Of a stretch of 64,000 bases of DNA, positions 27,495 through 36,804 are shown in pieces. Each line of letters opens with the position of its first letter. Positions within the stretch are counted from its first letter, which is position 1. The translations under genes were made by a program, and so were the position numbers. The notes below the pieces were generated by a model. The model did not search any database. It had not been told where the DNA came from and was given only the letters and a program-made list of their open reading frames with translations. The DNA lies in contig NZ_SBLB01000003.1 of assembly GCF_004138325.1 (NCBI RefSeq), positions 1-64,000 of the forward strand, read 5' to 3'. This DNA comes from Spirosoma sordidisoli. GTDB lineage: Bacteria; Bacteroidota; Bacteroidia; Cytophagales; Spirosomataceae.

Positions 27495-30155
27495 ATGAAA
27501 AACTCTTTACTCTCCGTTCTGATCGGCATGGCAGCGTTTACCTCACCGGGTATAGCCGTGGCCCAATTTCCGGGTATGCCGGGCGGAGGCTCCCAGCGAC
27601 CTGCCGGCGCGATTCCGGGTACGTCGACCGACGATACGCCCCGGGGGAATGCTAAACTGACGGGCGTGATTGTTGACTCAACGACCAGCAAACCCGTCGA
27701 ATTTGCCAGTATTGCGCTCGTTAGCGTACAAACCGGTAAACCCATCGATGGCACCGTTGCCGATGACCAGGGGCGGTTCACGCTCAACAAACTGCCACAG
27801 GGCGATTTCCGGCTGCTGATCTCGTTCGTTGGGTACCAGAACAAAATCGTGTCGAGCGTTAAGCTCGATCGCCGGGGCGACGTGAACCTGGGTACTGTTA
27901 AGCTGTCGCCCGATGTTCGTACACTGAAGGAAGTAGAGGTGGTGGGCCAGGCTGCGCTGGTTGAGGAAAAAGTGGACCGGCTGGTGTACAATGCCGAAAA
28001 AGACGTGACCGCCAAAGGGGGCGATGCTACCGACGTGATGCGGAAAGTGCCGCTGCTCTCGGTCGACCTCGACGGGAACGTGAGCCTGCGGGGCAGCAGT
28101 AACGTACGGGTGCTGATCAACAACAAGCCCAGCACCATCGTGGCGAGCAGCGTAGCCGATGCCCTCAAGCAGATTCCGGCCGATATGATCAAGACCGTAG
28201 AGGTGATTACCAGCCCTTCGGCCAAATACGACGCGGAAGGGTCGGCCGGTATCATCAACATCATCACCAAGAAGAACAACCTGCAGGGCTTCACGCTCAA
28301 CCTCGATTCGGGCGTAGGAAACCGGGGAAGCAACCTGGGCCTGAACGGCAACCTGCGTACCGGCAAGATGGGTTTCTCCCTGAGCGGTTTCGGACGGGCC
28401 AACTACAACGTACGGGGACGATTTGCCAACACCCAGCAGGTATTCGGCGGAGCCGGTCAGACGACCACCACCGAACAGACCGCCGACACCCGCAGCAGCG
28501 GTATTTTCGGGCAGTATACGCTCGGCTGGGATTATGACATTTCCAAGAACAGCGCTATCACGGCCAGCCTGCGGTATGGTGCGCGCAATAACGTGCAGTA
28601 TCAGGATAATTTTCTGACCAAAACCAGCCGCGCGTTCTTCCCGACTTATAACCTCAGAAACGTTAAGACGGAAGATCTGTCGGGAACCGTCGATGCCAAC
28701 ATCGACTACACCAAGACCTATAAGCCGCAACAGGAGCTGAGCGTATCGGCCCAGTTCAGCCGCAACAATCGCAATAACAACTTCGTGGCTGACATCCTCA
28801 GCTCGGCTGATTTCACCACACTGGCGTCCCGTCAGCAGAACCTGAACGACAGTTACAACCAGGAGACCACCATTCAGGCCGACTACCAAACGCCCCTTGC
28901 CAAAAACCAGCAACTTGAGTTTGGCGGCAAGGGAATCTACCGGCAGGTACAGAGCAACTTTGGCTACAACTTCGCTATCGGGAACGGTCCGTTTCAGGAA
29001 GACCTCACGAGGCTGTCCAATACGCTGAATTACGACCAGAGCATCGCGGCTGGCTACGTCTCGTACACGATTACTACCAGGAACAAGTACACGATCAAAG
29101 CCGGTACCCGGTTCGAACATACCGAGATCAACGCTTTCTTCAGCCAGGCCCAGCCGGGTGAGCAGGGAGCCGCTGCCGGCGAAGATCTGGGTATCCCGAG
29201 CTACAATAACCTGGTGCCGAGCCTGAACATCTCCAAAGCGTTAAAAGGCGGCAGAACCATAAAGCTGGCGTATAACCGTCGACTGCAACGGCCGGGTATC
29301 CAGTTCCTGAACCCCAACACCAACAACTCGAACCCAACGAACATTACGGTGGGTAACCCGCGACTGGCGCCGGAACTGACCGATAACTTCGAGTTTAGCA
29401 GCAGCGCCTACATCAAAAACGTGTACGTAAACGCATCGCTGTTTTACCGGCGTACCAACAATTCGATCACCAGCGTGCGTGATACGGTCACGTCCGGCGA
29501 TGTAGTGAACCCCACCCAGGCACGCCCGATCCGGACAACGTACTTCAACATTGGTCGCGAAGAGTCATACGGGGTTAACGTGTTTGGCAACGCTACCCTC
29601 TTTTCGAAATGGCAGATTGGCGGGGGCTTCGATGCGTTCTACGCCTATCTGACCAACAACAGCACCACGTCGATCTACCGGGCCACGAACTCGGGCTGGG
29701 TAGTAACCGGGCGCTTCTTCACCAGCCTGAACATCAAAAACGGCTGGGGTCTTCAGGGCTTCGGCTTTATTCGCGGCCGCGAAATTCAGTTGCAGGGATA
29801 CCGGGGCGGGTTTGCCTTCTACAGCCTGGGGGTGAAGAAAGACTTTAAAGACAAGCGTGGGAGCTTCGGCCTTGCGGGCGAGAACTTCTTCAACCACCCC
29901 TTCCAGGTACGGTCGGAGTCGTCGTCGCCGATCTTTACCCAGAACACCCTCACGAGCCTGTACAACGCGGGTGTCCGGGCTAACTTCAGTTATAAGTTTG
30001 GTAAACTCTCGTTCGATGCGCCCCAGCGTCGTCGGGGCCGGTCGGTCGAAAACGACGATATCAAATCGGGCGAAGGGGGCGACAACGGTGGGGGGCAGCC
30101 GCAGCAGCCCGCCGGTGGTGCGCCGGCCGGCGGTGGCGGTCGCCGACCCCGTTAA
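27495..30155 (+). CDS. TonB-dependent receptor-like outer-membrane protein
   Basis: Outer-membrane beta-barrel protein of 886 residues. A signal peptide (1-24, ending AVAQ) leads to a CarboxypepD_reg-like domain (KLTGVIVDSTTSKPVEFAS...GRFTLNKLPQGDFRLLISFVGYQ, about 52-115). A plug follows with DVMRKVPLLSVDLDGNVSLRGS and SPSAKYDAEGSAGIINIITKK, then a long barrel and a Gly/Pro/Arg-rich tail (about residues 855-886). The pattern is that of the outer-membrane beta-barrel family common in Bacteroidota, separate from SusC. The ligand is not apparent and no SusD partner is adjacent. It is a single gene followed by a large hairpin. Confidence 0.92.
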   Translation: MKNSLLSVLIGMAAFTSPGIAVAQFPGMPGGGSQRPAGAIPGTSTDDTPRGNAKLTGVIVDSTTSKPVEFASIALVSVQTGKPIDGTVADDQGRFTLNKLPQGDFRLLISFVGYQNKIVSSVKLDRRGDVNLGTVKLSPDVRTLKEVEVVGQAALVEEKVDRLVYNAEKDVTAKGGDATDVMRKVPLLSVDLDGNVSLRGSSNVRVLINNKPSTIVASSVADALKQIPADMIKTVEVITSPSAKYDAEGSAGIINIITKKNNLQGFTLNLDSGVGNRGSNLGLNGNLRTGKMGFSLSGFGRANYNVRGRFANTQQVFGGAGQTTTTEQTADTRSSGIFGQYTLGWDYDISKNSAITASLRYGARNNVQYQDNFLTKTSRAFFPTYNLRNVKTEDLSGTVDANIDYTKTYKPQQELSVSAQFSRNNRNNNFVADILSSADFTTLASRQQNLNDSYNQETTIQADYQTPLAKNQQLEFGGKGIYRQVQSNFGYNFAIGNGPFQEDLTRLSNTLNYDQSIAAGYVSYTITTRNKYTIKAGTRFEHTEINAFFSQAQPGEQGAAAGEDLGIPSYNNLVPSLNISKALKGGRTIKLAYNRRLQRPGIQFLNPNTNNSNPTNITVGNPRLAPELTDNFEFSSSAYIKNVYVNASLFYRRTNNSITSVRDTVTSGDVVNPTQARPIRTTYFNIGREESYGVNVFGNATLFSKWQIGGGFDAFYAYLTNNSTTSIYRATNSGWVVTGRFFTSLNIKNGWGLQGFGFIRGREIQLQGYRGGFAFYSLGVKKDFKDKRGSFGLAGENFFNHPFQVRSESSSPIFTQNTLTSLYNAGVRANFSYKFGKLSFDAPQRRRGRSVENDDIKSGEGGDNGGGQPQQPAGGAPAGGGGRRPR

Positions 30156-30170
30156 TCGTAGTGCTCTGGT

Positions 30171-30220
30171 AACGCAATGGGCCGGCAACGAAATGATGTT
30201 CGTTGCCGCCCCATTGCGTT
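30171..30220. terminator. Large hairpin between convergent genes
   Basis: Arms of 22 bases (30171-30192 and 30199-30220) are complementary with one mismatch and enclose the six-base loop ATGATG. It lies between the receptor gene (stop 30155) and the convergent ROK gene (stop 30234), the place of a bidirectional terminator. However, neither side has a T-run, so it may instead protect 3' ends. Confidence 0.6.
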
Positions 30221-30233
30221 TGGGAGTCTAAGT

Positions 30234-31169
30234 TTACAGCATAGCCGCACCGAATACACCGGCGCTGTCGCCGAGTTTAGGTTTGAGAAACGCTGTCCGG
30301 ATCTCGCCCGAGTTAAAAACGTACTTCTTGGCACGCTCAACGCCCTCGGTATACAGCAGATCAACGTTCCCGACGCCCCCGCCCAGCACGATAGCGTCGG
30401 GGTCGAGTACATTGATAAGGGTGGAAACAGCCCGGCCGAAGTACTCCAGCATCCGGTTTACGGTCTGGCTGGCGGCCAGGTCGTTGCCCGCGTGATAGCG
30501 CTCCATAATCTCTTTCATGGTTCGCTGTTCATTACTCAGCTGCTGATAATAGCGCTGAAGAGCCGGACCCGAGATCACCTGTTCGGTGCAGCCGCGTTTG
30601 CCGCAGTAGCACGAATGACCGTTTTCTTCGAGGATGTTATGACCCCATTCGCCACCGATACCCTGTAAGCCGTTCAGGACAAATGGAGCGCCGTCGCGGC
30701 CCCGAACCACCACCCCTCCGCCAACTCCCGTTCCCATGATGACGCCAAAAACGGTCTGGAAATCAGGTACGACATCGGGTACGATGCCGAGGGTGGCTTC
30801 GGCCAGGGCAAAACAGTTTGCATCGTTGGCCAGCTCGACCGGAACCCCCAGCAACTGGGCCAAATCCTGCTTCATGGGTTTGCCATTCAGCGAGGTGGTG
30901 TTGCAGTTTTTCATGGTCTGCCGGGCCGGGTCGAAGGTGCCGGGGGTAGCAAAGCCGATGCGTTCGGGTGTGAGACCGGTTTCGGCTTTCAGCAAATCGA
31001 TGAGCCTGACAACCTGGTTCAGAATATGGTCGTAGCCATTATGGGCTTCGGTATCAATGCGTTTGCGGATGATGACAGCGTCGGGCGTTGGTGCGGTACC
31101 TCGTTCGACTTGCAGAATAACGCCTTCTATCTTGGTGCCGCCCAGGTCAATACCCCAGTAGGTTTGCAT
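30234..31169 (-). CDS. ROK-family sugar kinase
   Basis: Cytoplasmic kinase of the ROK family, 311 residues. The phosphate motif IDLGGTKIEGV is at the N-terminus, GTGVGGGVV lies in the middle, and GGEWGHNIL precedes the zinc motif CYCGKRGCTEQVISG. Glucokinase or fructokinase activity is the usual role, and the lack of an N-terminal helix-turn-helix excludes a ROK repressor. It is a single gene, divergent from the peroxiredoxin gene. Confidence 0.92.
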   Translation of the reverse strand: MQTYWGIDLGGTKIEGVILQVERGTAPTPDAVIIRKRIDTEAHNGYDHILNQVVRLIDLLKAETGLTPERIGFATPGTFDPARQTMKNCNTTSLNGKPMKQDLAQLLGVPVELANDANCFALAEATLGIVPDVVPDFQTVFGVIMGTGVGGGVVVRGRDGAPFVLNGLQGIGGEWGHNILEENGHSCYCGKRGCTEQVISGPALQRYYQQLSNEQRTMKEIMERYHAGNDLAASQTVNRMLEYFGRAVSTLINVLDPDAIVLGGGVGNVDLLYTEGVERAKKYVFNSGEIRTAFLKPKLGDSAGVFGAAML

Positions 31170-31359
31170 TCAGGGAATAGTTTATGTGCAGAGGTTTTGT
31201 TGAATACAGCTTGTTTCGGCCAGCCAGCCTATGGAAACACAGGGGCCGATGAACCCTGAAAATTACCCAATTTTCAGACTTGCTTTTGATTCCGCACCGA
31301 AAAATGAACAATTTTGGCCGGGTTTGTTATACACTTAACCAACTGCACTACCTGACAAA

Positions 31360-31827
31360 ATGCTCTCCCCCGGACAAAAAGCCCCCGCATTCACGCTCTT
31401 CAGCAGCGACAAAAAAGAAGTATCACTGGCTGGTTTTGAGAATAAAAACCTGATTATCCTGTTTTTTCCGATGGCGTTTACCAGCGTCTGCACGGCCGAA
31501 CTCTGCGAGGTTCGTGACAACATCAGCACCTACGCGGGGCTGAATGCCGACGTGGTGGGTATTTCGGTCGACTCGCCCTTTACGCTGGCCCGATTCAAAG
31601 AAGAGCAGAACCTGCCATTCGATCTCTTATCCGATTTCAACAAAGACGTATCACAGGCTTACGGTGCCTACTACGACACCTTCGTGATGAACATGAAAGG
31701 CGTAAGCAAACGCGCGGCCTTTGTGGTAGATCAGCAGGGGATCATCCAGTACGCCGAAGTCCTCGATAACGCCGGCGAAGTGCCCAGCTTCCAGGCCATC
31801 CAGGAAACGCTTTCAACTTTAAAGTGA
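31360..31827 (+). CDS. Peroxiredoxin, AhpE/Bcp-like
   Basis: Thiol peroxidase of 155 residues. The peroxidatic Cys lies in FPMAFTSVCTAELCEVRD, where Thr and Cys occupy the PxxxTxxC pattern of peroxiredoxins. A second Cys five residues later could serve as resolving Cys. The protein is close to the AhpE/Prx group in length. No signal peptide is seen, so it acts in the cytoplasm. It is probably co-transcribed with the methyltransferase 78 bases downstream, although a hairpin lies between. Confidence 0.9.
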   Translation: MLSPGQKAPAFTLFSSDKKEVSLAGFENKNLIILFFPMAFTSVCTAELCEVRDNISTYAGLNADVVGISVDSPFTLARFKEEQNLPFDLLSDFNKDVSQAYGAYYDTFVMNMKGVSKRAAFVVDQQGIIQYAEVLDNAGEVPSFQAIQETLSTLK

Positions 31828-31899
31828 TGAGTTAAGTTAGGCGTGATGAGCGATGTATGTTGAAAGTGACTCATCGCTCATCGCTCCTAACTCATCACT
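31823..31899. repeat. Purine-rich intergenic hairpin before the methyltransferase
   Basis: AGTGATGAGTTA (31823-31834) pairs exactly with 31888-31899, and an inner pair GATGAGCGATG (31845-31855) matches 31872-31882. Together they make a long two-part stem that begins inside the peroxiredoxin stop codon. No T-run follows. It resembles the elements at 15513 and 38521 in composition and placement. Confidence 0.6.
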
Positions 31900-31905
31900 A
31901 CCACC

Positions 31906-32676
31906 ATGGCCTGGTATCATACTTTTTTTACGGGTTTGCCGCAGCTTGCTTGGAAGGCGGCACAGACCGACGAACAAACCCATCTGGAGCTGGAACTGCT
32001 GGTCGAGACCCTCGAGTTCGGCCCCGGCGATCGGGTGCTGGATGTGTTCTGCGGCTACGGTCGACATGCGTTGCCGCTGGCGCGCATGGGGGCCCGGCTT
32101 ACTGGAGTCGATATTTCGGAGGAGTATATCGATGAACTGGAGCAGGCTGCCCGCGCCGAAAAACTAAGCCTCAACCCGGTTCAGGGTGATTTTCTGGCCG
32201 TAGGCCCAACCCTCGAGGCAGAAGCCCCCTTTGACGCCGGCTATTGTCTGGGAAACAGCTTTAGCTTTTTCTCCCAGGCCGACATGCTGGCATTTCTGCG
32301 CCAGATTGCTGGCTTGCTGAAGCCGGGTGGCCGATTTCTGGCTCATACCGAAATGATTGCCGAATCGGTACTGCCCGACTATCAGGCCCGTAACTGGCAA
32401 CCCGTGGGCGACCCGGATCAGCCCATTCTGTTTCTGGTCGAAAACGAGTACGACCCCCTCGAAAGCCGGATCGACTCGCACCTGACGTACGTACACGACG
32501 GCAAAACGGAGACGCGGGTCGCCCGGCATTACGTCTATACCCTGGGGCACCTGTGTCAGCTTTTTGCCCAGGCTGGTCTCACGGTAGTGGCCTGCTACGG
32601 CACTACCGATGGCGAAACCTATGCCTTGGGCGACGAAGCTGTCTGGATACTGGCTGAACGGAATACGGACGTCTGA
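31906..32676 (+). CDS. Class I SAM-dependent methyltransferase
   Basis: A 256-residue protein with the SAM-binding motif I VLDVFCGYGRHALPLA near residue 44, then ARLTGVDISEEYID (motif II) and GYCLGNSFSFFSQADMLAFLRQIAGLLKPGGRFLA. The fold is clear, the substrate is not. Its stop at 32676 is directly followed by the stop of the convergent DUF2807 gene, with no base between them. Confidence 0.9.
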   Translation: MAWYHTFFTGLPQLAWKAAQTDEQTHLELELLVETLEFGPGDRVLDVFCGYGRHALPLARMGARLTGVDISEEYIDELEQAARAEKLSLNPVQGDFLAVGPTLEAEAPFDAGYCLGNSFSFFSQADMLAFLRQIAGLLKPGGRFLAHTEMIAESVLPDYQARNWQPVGDPDQPILFLVENEYDPLESRIDSHLTYVHDGKTETRVARHYVYTLGHLCQLFAQAGLTVVACYGTTDGETYALGDEAVWILAERNTDV

Positions 32677-33396
32677 CTACAGCTGGCTGACCGACGAGCC
32701 ACCCGACAGGTTCTGCGAAATGCGGGGCGTACCCCGGTACCGAACCCGGCTCCCGCCCGACGCCCGAACGGTCAGCTCCTGACTGACATTAACTTCGGCC
32801 ACGCTACCTCCCGACGCGTCTACCGTGCAGGCGTTGGCCGGCAGGTTAGCTAGTTTGGCCGTACTACCACCGCTCAGATCGTCGATCGTTACCGTACGGG
32901 CCGTACCCGACAGCTCAATTTCTGAACCGCCACTGCCGCTGATGGTCAGGATATCCGTTGTGAGGGGGAGGCCTACGAAGCCACCGCCACTGACCTTTAT
33001 CGACAAACTCCCCGGCGCGAAATTGTCGCTGCTCGTAACGCGCGCACCGCCCGAGGTGTTCAGGCTCGTCAGGGCTTTCATGGTCACAACGGCCCGGCGC
33101 TCGCTCAGGTTACGGGTGTTCAGCCGATTGTCGATGTAAATGCGCAGCACACCGTTGACAACCTCCGTTTTGAAGTACGACTGGTACCCTTCACGGGTTT
33201 CGATCGTAACGCTCTCCGTCGTCCCCTTCACGATGGTCGTCTGGATGCCATCTTCGATCCGCAGGCCCGAAAAGCCGGAAACGGGCCGCGTGGTTGTCGT
33301 GAGGTTGCCTGCCTCCGGGTTTACTTTAGTAAAATGGCAGGCTGTGAATGAAAGAAGTGTCAGGCAGAAAATGCCAGATTTGATAAGCAGTTGCAT
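32677..33396 (-). CDS. DUF2807 (GIN domain) lipoprotein
   Basis: A 239-residue envelope protein. The signal peptide ends in a lipobox, LLSFTAC, at about residue 20. The rest is a beta-solenoid-like domain with repeated Gly/Ser turns (NTSGGARV, KVSGGGFVG, GSGGSEIELSG, DLSGGSTAKL, ASGGSVAEV, ASGGSRV, NLSGGSSV), typical of the DUF2807 putative auto-transporter-head family in Bacteroidota. The function is unknown; adhesion or envelope sensing has been proposed for related proteins. Confidence 0.9.
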   Translation of the reverse strand: MQLLIKSGIFCLTLLSFTACHFTKVNPEAGNLTTTTRPVSGFSGLRIEDGIQTTIVKGTTESVTIETREGYQSYFKTEVVNGVLRIYIDNRLNTRNLSERRAVVTMKALTSLNTSGGARVTSSDNFAPGSLSIKVSGGGFVGLPLTTDILTISGSGGSEIELSGTARTVTIDDLSGGSTAKLANLPANACTVDASGGSVAEVNVSQELTVRASGGSRVRYRGTPRISQNLSGGSSVSQL

Positions 33397-33468
33397 AAGA
33401 GATTCGCATGTTTCCGGATAGACCAGCCAACACGTTCGTACCCCTACGCGCGCTCGAAAAAAAGTAGC

Positions 33469-33984
33469 TCAACCCAGCCCCTGCGTTAAAAGGTCGGTGT
33501 ACAACTCGTAGTTGTCGCTGTCAAAGCAAACGAAGATAACCTGCCCGACCGAGGTCTGAGCCTGCAAAAACGATTGAACCGTACGGATGGCTACACGGGC
33601 GGCCTCGGCTTTGGGGTAGCCGTAAATACCCGTGCTGATGTTAGGAAAGGCAATACTGGTCAGGCCGTGATCCGTTGCCAGTTCGAGCGACCGTTTATAA
33701 CAGCTGGCCAGTAAGTCCGATTCGCCGTGTCGACCGCCCCGCCACACGGGTCCAACGGCGTGGATGACGTGTTTGGCGGGCAGCCGGAAGCCGCTGGTAA
33801 TTTTTGCATCGCCCGTTGCGCAGCCATTCAGCTGCCGGCACGCCATGACCAGTTCGGGCCCTGCCGCCCGGTGAATGGCGCCGTCTACACCACCGCCCCC
33901 CAGCAGACTCGTGTTAGCCGCGTTGACGATGGCATCAACGACCTGGCTGGTTATATCGCCCCGAACGACCTCTACCTGTGCCAT
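33469..33984 (-). CDS. Macrodomain protein, probable O-acetyl-ADP-ribose deacetylase
   Basis: Single macrodomain of 171 residues. [38 protein letters not shown] carries the Asn and Gly residues of the MacroD/YmdB ADP-ribose pocket, followed by [20 protein letters not shown]. The family removes ADP-ribose or hydrolyses O-acetyl-ADP-ribose. The start lies three bases after the stop of the upstream protease gene, so they are probably co-transcribed, though a functional link with a secreted protease is not obvious. Confidence 0.94.
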   Translation of the reverse strand: MAQVEVVRGDITSQVVDAIVNAANTSLLGGGGVDGAIHRAAGPELVMACRQLNGCATGDAKITSGFRLPAKHVIHAVGPVWRGGRHGESDLLASCYKRSLELATDHGLTSIAFPNISTGIYGYPKAEAARVAIRTVQSFLQAQTSVGQVIFVCFDSDNYELYTDLLTQGLG

Positions 33985-33987
33985 ACA

Positions 33988-35664
33988 TTATTGTTTTATG
34001 ACTTTAATGGACCTCTTCTGATCACCGGCCACCAAAGTCATAACGTATAAGCCTGCCGATAGGTTAAGAGGAGGGAGTACAAAGGCCGCTAAGCCCGCCG
34101 GTGTATAGCGATTACTCCAGACTACGCGTCCGGCCAGATCGGTCAGGGTGGCGTCGATAGTCGTGTTGGCCTGGACGTCGCCCCACTGCACGGCCAGGGG
34201 CTGGCTATCGCTGAAGGGATTGGGGTAAATCAGGAACTGGCTGTACGTCCGGGCCACTTCCATGGCCCGTTCAAAATTGGGTATTCCATACCCGACTTGA
34301 TCATCGGGTGAAGTATACTGGCTTCCCGATCGGCGCAGGGCATCGGTAACCTGGGCGGCTGTCAGGCGGGGGTTGGCCTGCCAGAAGCCGGCAGCCAGTC
34401 CGGCCACCAGGGGCGTAGCAAACGAGGTGCCGTTTCCGGAGACGATCTGCCCCCCGGGACTGCCGACCAGTGTTCCCTGCCCGCGGGCTGCAAGGTCCGG
34501 TTTCACCCGTCCATCGGCCGAGGGGCCAAACGAGCTGAAAGCGGCCCGCTGGCCCGTTTGCGTCACGGCGCCTATGGCCAGCACGGCGGCCGCATCGGAA
34601 GGAGCCGACAGATACCGCCAGCTGCCCGACCCTTCGTTACCAGCCGCTACCACGACTACCATGCCCGTTTCGGCCGCGATCTGAGCGGCCCGGCTCGAGA
34701 GCGCCGTTTTGCCATTCATATCCCGGTAGGTATAGCCCGAAGCAGGATCGTCGAAGGTCGTATAGCCCAGCGACGAACTGATCACATCGACGCCGGCGCT
34801 GTCGGCGTATTCGGCGCCAAACAGCCAGTTGGCTTCTTCAATACGCTGCTCGCTACCGGCGTCTTCGGTACGTAAGAGAATGAACTGGGCTTTAAAAGCC
34901 GTGCCGTATAGCTGGTTATCGGCCGTAGCGGCAATGGCCGACAAACACGACAGGCCGTGGGAATCATCTTCGTAGACGCTGGTCTCCTTCCGAACAAAAT
35001 CGTAAGTCGCCAGAATCCGTTTTTCGTCGAAGAGGGGTTTGAGAAAGCTGAGCTGGTTAGCCCGCAGGAAACCCGAGTCCAGCACCCCAATCAGCATACC
35101 TTCGCCCCGGTACCCCGCCTGGTGCATTTTGTCGGCTCCGATCTGGGTTACCTGATTCAGGGAGTTACCGTAGTTCAGCGGCTCAACGGCGCCAAACTTT
35201 CCCGCACTCCCGGCCTGGGCCAGGCTGGCGACCCGCCCGGTTTCGCCCAGGCGGGCGTTGGCCAGTGATTTGTTGAATTCCACCCCGGCCACGAACGGGA
35301 GTCGCTGGATTGTGGCCAGGGTGGTTTCGTTGGTTTCGACGAGTACGGCGTTGAACCAGCGGGACGTATACCAGATCCGGGCACCCGTCTGCTGAATCTG
35401 GGCGACGTAGGCGGGCGTTACGGGCAGATCCCGCTCCAGCACGGCGATGTTCTGTTTCTGCCGACGCTGGATCGCGCGCTGGGACAGGAACTGCCCGGGC
35501 CGATCGATGCTGTAGGGCGAGCTGGCTTTGTCGCGCAGCAACACTAGGTACTTGCGATTTGTCTGGCCGGCAACGGAGAACGATACCAGAACAAACAGGG
35601 TAACCAGCCAGCCTGCTTTAGTCAATACCAAAGGAACGAATGGAGTAGACTTGTTGAATGCCAT
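33988..35664 (-). CDS. Subtilisin-like serine protease (S8) with T9SS sorting domain
   Basis: Secreted protease of about 558 residues from MAFNKSTPFVP. The signal peptide ends at VAGQ. An inhibitor-like prodomain precedes the S8 domain, whose triad residues lie in IGVLDSGF (Asp), DDSHGLSCL (His) and GTSFATPLVAGLA (Ser). The last 80 residues (FLIYPNPFSD to SIKVIKQ) form a type A C-terminal sorting domain for the type IX secretion system. The start at 35664 overlaps the end of the upstream lipoprotein gene by 47 bases; a longer frame of 23 codons is open. Extracellular protein degradation is the likely role. Confidence 0.93.
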   Translation of the reverse strand: MAFNKSTPFVPLVLTKAGWLVTLFVLVSFSVAGQTNRKYLVLLRDKASSPYSIDRPGQFLSQRAIQRRQKQNIAVLERDLPVTPAYVAQIQQTGARIWYTSRWFNAVLVETNETTLATIQRLPFVAGVEFNKSLANARLGETGRVASLAQAGSAGKFGAVEPLNYGNSLNQVTQIGADKMHQAGYRGEGMLIGVLDSGFLRANQLSFLKPLFDEKRILATYDFVRKETSVYEDDSHGLSCLSAIAATADNQLYGTAFKAQFILLRTEDAGSEQRIEEANWLFGAEYADSAGVDVISSSLGYTTFDDPASGYTYRDMNGKTALSSRAAQIAAETGMVVVVAAGNEGSGSWRYLSAPSDAAAVLAIGAVTQTGQRAAFSSFGPSADGRVKPDLAARGQGTLVGSPGGQIVSGNGTSFATPLVAGLAAGFWQANPRLTAAQVTDALRRSGSQYTSPDDQVGYGIPNFERAMEVARTYSQFLIYPNPFSDSQPLAVQWGDVQANTTIDATLTDLAGRVVWSNRYTPAGLAAFVLPPLNLSAGLYVMTLVAGDQKRSIKVIKQ

Positions 35665-36322
35665 AATCAATCTGGTTTTTCCCGATACAGTCGGGCGATG
35701 AAGTGCAGAAATAAAGCCGGGTCTGTTCGGCATAGACGAGTCCTACCTGACGGGCATACACCTCGATCCGTTTTTTCTTCGATATAAGGGTCGAGTCAGT
35801 CTGGGCCAGCACGGTTACGGTTTCGCCGAACTCTTTATCCTGAACGCGGTAGGGCTGCCCACTATTGCGTAGCATCAACTCATCTGGTTCCGAGCCGTTT
35901 CGGCGGTTGCCGTTCCAGGTGAGCAGGTCGCCGGGTGGAAACATCAGCTTGATAAAATCGCGTCCATTTTCGGTGCGTATGGCTTCATTGTTGACCAGTC
36001 TGGCACTCCAGATCGAATCGGGTTGCCAGGGGGCAGTTTCGCTGTCTCGCCGGTACCTGTGCAACTGGTAAGCAACCTGTCCGGCTGCGTCCGTATAGGC
36101 AAGGCCTGTCACCTCCCGGAGCTGATACGTTCGGGTAACAGGCGCGCTGGTTAGTGCGTAGCGATGCTCGGTTACGTCATAAATCCGGTACTGGCCCGGT
36201 TGCAGCGGGAAGTAATCGTACCCGGCCGAAAACGGGGCGCCGGTCGGCGGCTGGCAACCGACTATCAGCCAACCAGCGAAGGATGTTATCCAGTAAAAAG
36301 CGGGGGTAAAGCGTACCGGCAT
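35618..36322 (-). CDS. Lipoprotein of unknown function
   Basis: From MPVRFTPAFYWI the protein has about 234 residues, with a lipobox LIVGC at residue 23. A longer frame of 32 codons is open upstream but lacks a signal. The mature part begins FPLQPGQYRIYDVTEH, a pattern I have seen in Bacteroidota lipoproteins without assigned function, and contains two C-terminal Cys residues (FCTSSPDC). It overlaps the protease gene by 47 bases, which points to coupled expression. Confidence 0.72.
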   Translation of the reverse strand: MPVRFTPAFYWITSFAGWLIVGCQPPTGAPFSAGYDYFPLQPGQYRIYDVTEHRYALTSAPVTRTYQLREVTGLAYTDAAGQVAYQLHRYRRDSETAPWQPDSIWSARLVNNEAIRTENGRDFIKLMFPPGDLLTWNGNRRNGSEPDELMLRNSGQPYRVQDKEFGETVTVLAQTDSTLISKKKRIEVYARQVGLVYAEQTRLYFCTSSPDCIGKNQIDYGIQQVYSIRSFGID

Positions 36323-36430
36323 AAGACGTAAGTAACGGGCAGAGATGTGAAAATCGGACGACCGGGAGCCCGCCGGGTAACCATATCGCTCAACAGCATG
36401 TCTGTAGAGAGACAACATGGATCAAGCAAC

Positions 36431-36802
36431 ATGACCGAACGAACCACCCCGTCGCGCCCCACGATCGATACTGAGCCAGGAGCTGTCAGTACCGCCGAGC
36501 AATTTCAGAACCAGACCCTCCGGCCCATACTCAAGATGCTGGATAACAGCCTGCTGACTTGCTGGAGCCACCACTGGCCCAAACGAAAAATCCGGTTCGA
36601 CCGCTTGTCGAAGCCCGATAAGCTGGCTCAGCTCGAACGGGCTGTTCGGGAAGATACCAAACTGCGGCTCACCCTCGTCGGTATGGTGCTGGGACATTTT
36701 ACGCCCGAAGAATGGAGCACGTTTATGGCCGAGGAGCCTGAAATTACCCGCCGAATGCTGGCCCTGCTGATTCAGCGGCTACAGAGCCACGTACACGAGT
36801 AG
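36431..36802 (+). CDS. Conserved hypothetical protein
   Basis: About 123 residues from MTERTTPSRP; 28 further codons are open upstream. The N-terminal third is disordered (Thr/Pro/Ser). The rest is helical, with LRPILKMLDNSLLTCWSHHWPKRK and LTLVGMVLGHFTPEEWSTFMAEEPEITRRMLALLIQRLQ. This layout recurs in small Bacteroidota proteins, but I know no function. The stop lies two bases before the convergent stop of the next gene. Confidence 0.65.
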   Translation: MTERTTPSRPTIDTEPGAVSTAEQFQNQTLRPILKMLDNSLLTCWSHHWPKRKIRFDRLSKPDKLAQLERAVREDTKLRLTLVGMVLGHFTPEEWSTFMAEEPEITRRMLALLIQRLQSHVHE

Positions 36803-36804
36803 CC

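Noticed and set aside
27678-29120. 480-codon frame opposite the receptor gene
   Set aside because: It lies fully antisense to a well-defined outer-membrane receptor, and the translation shows no recognisable motifs.
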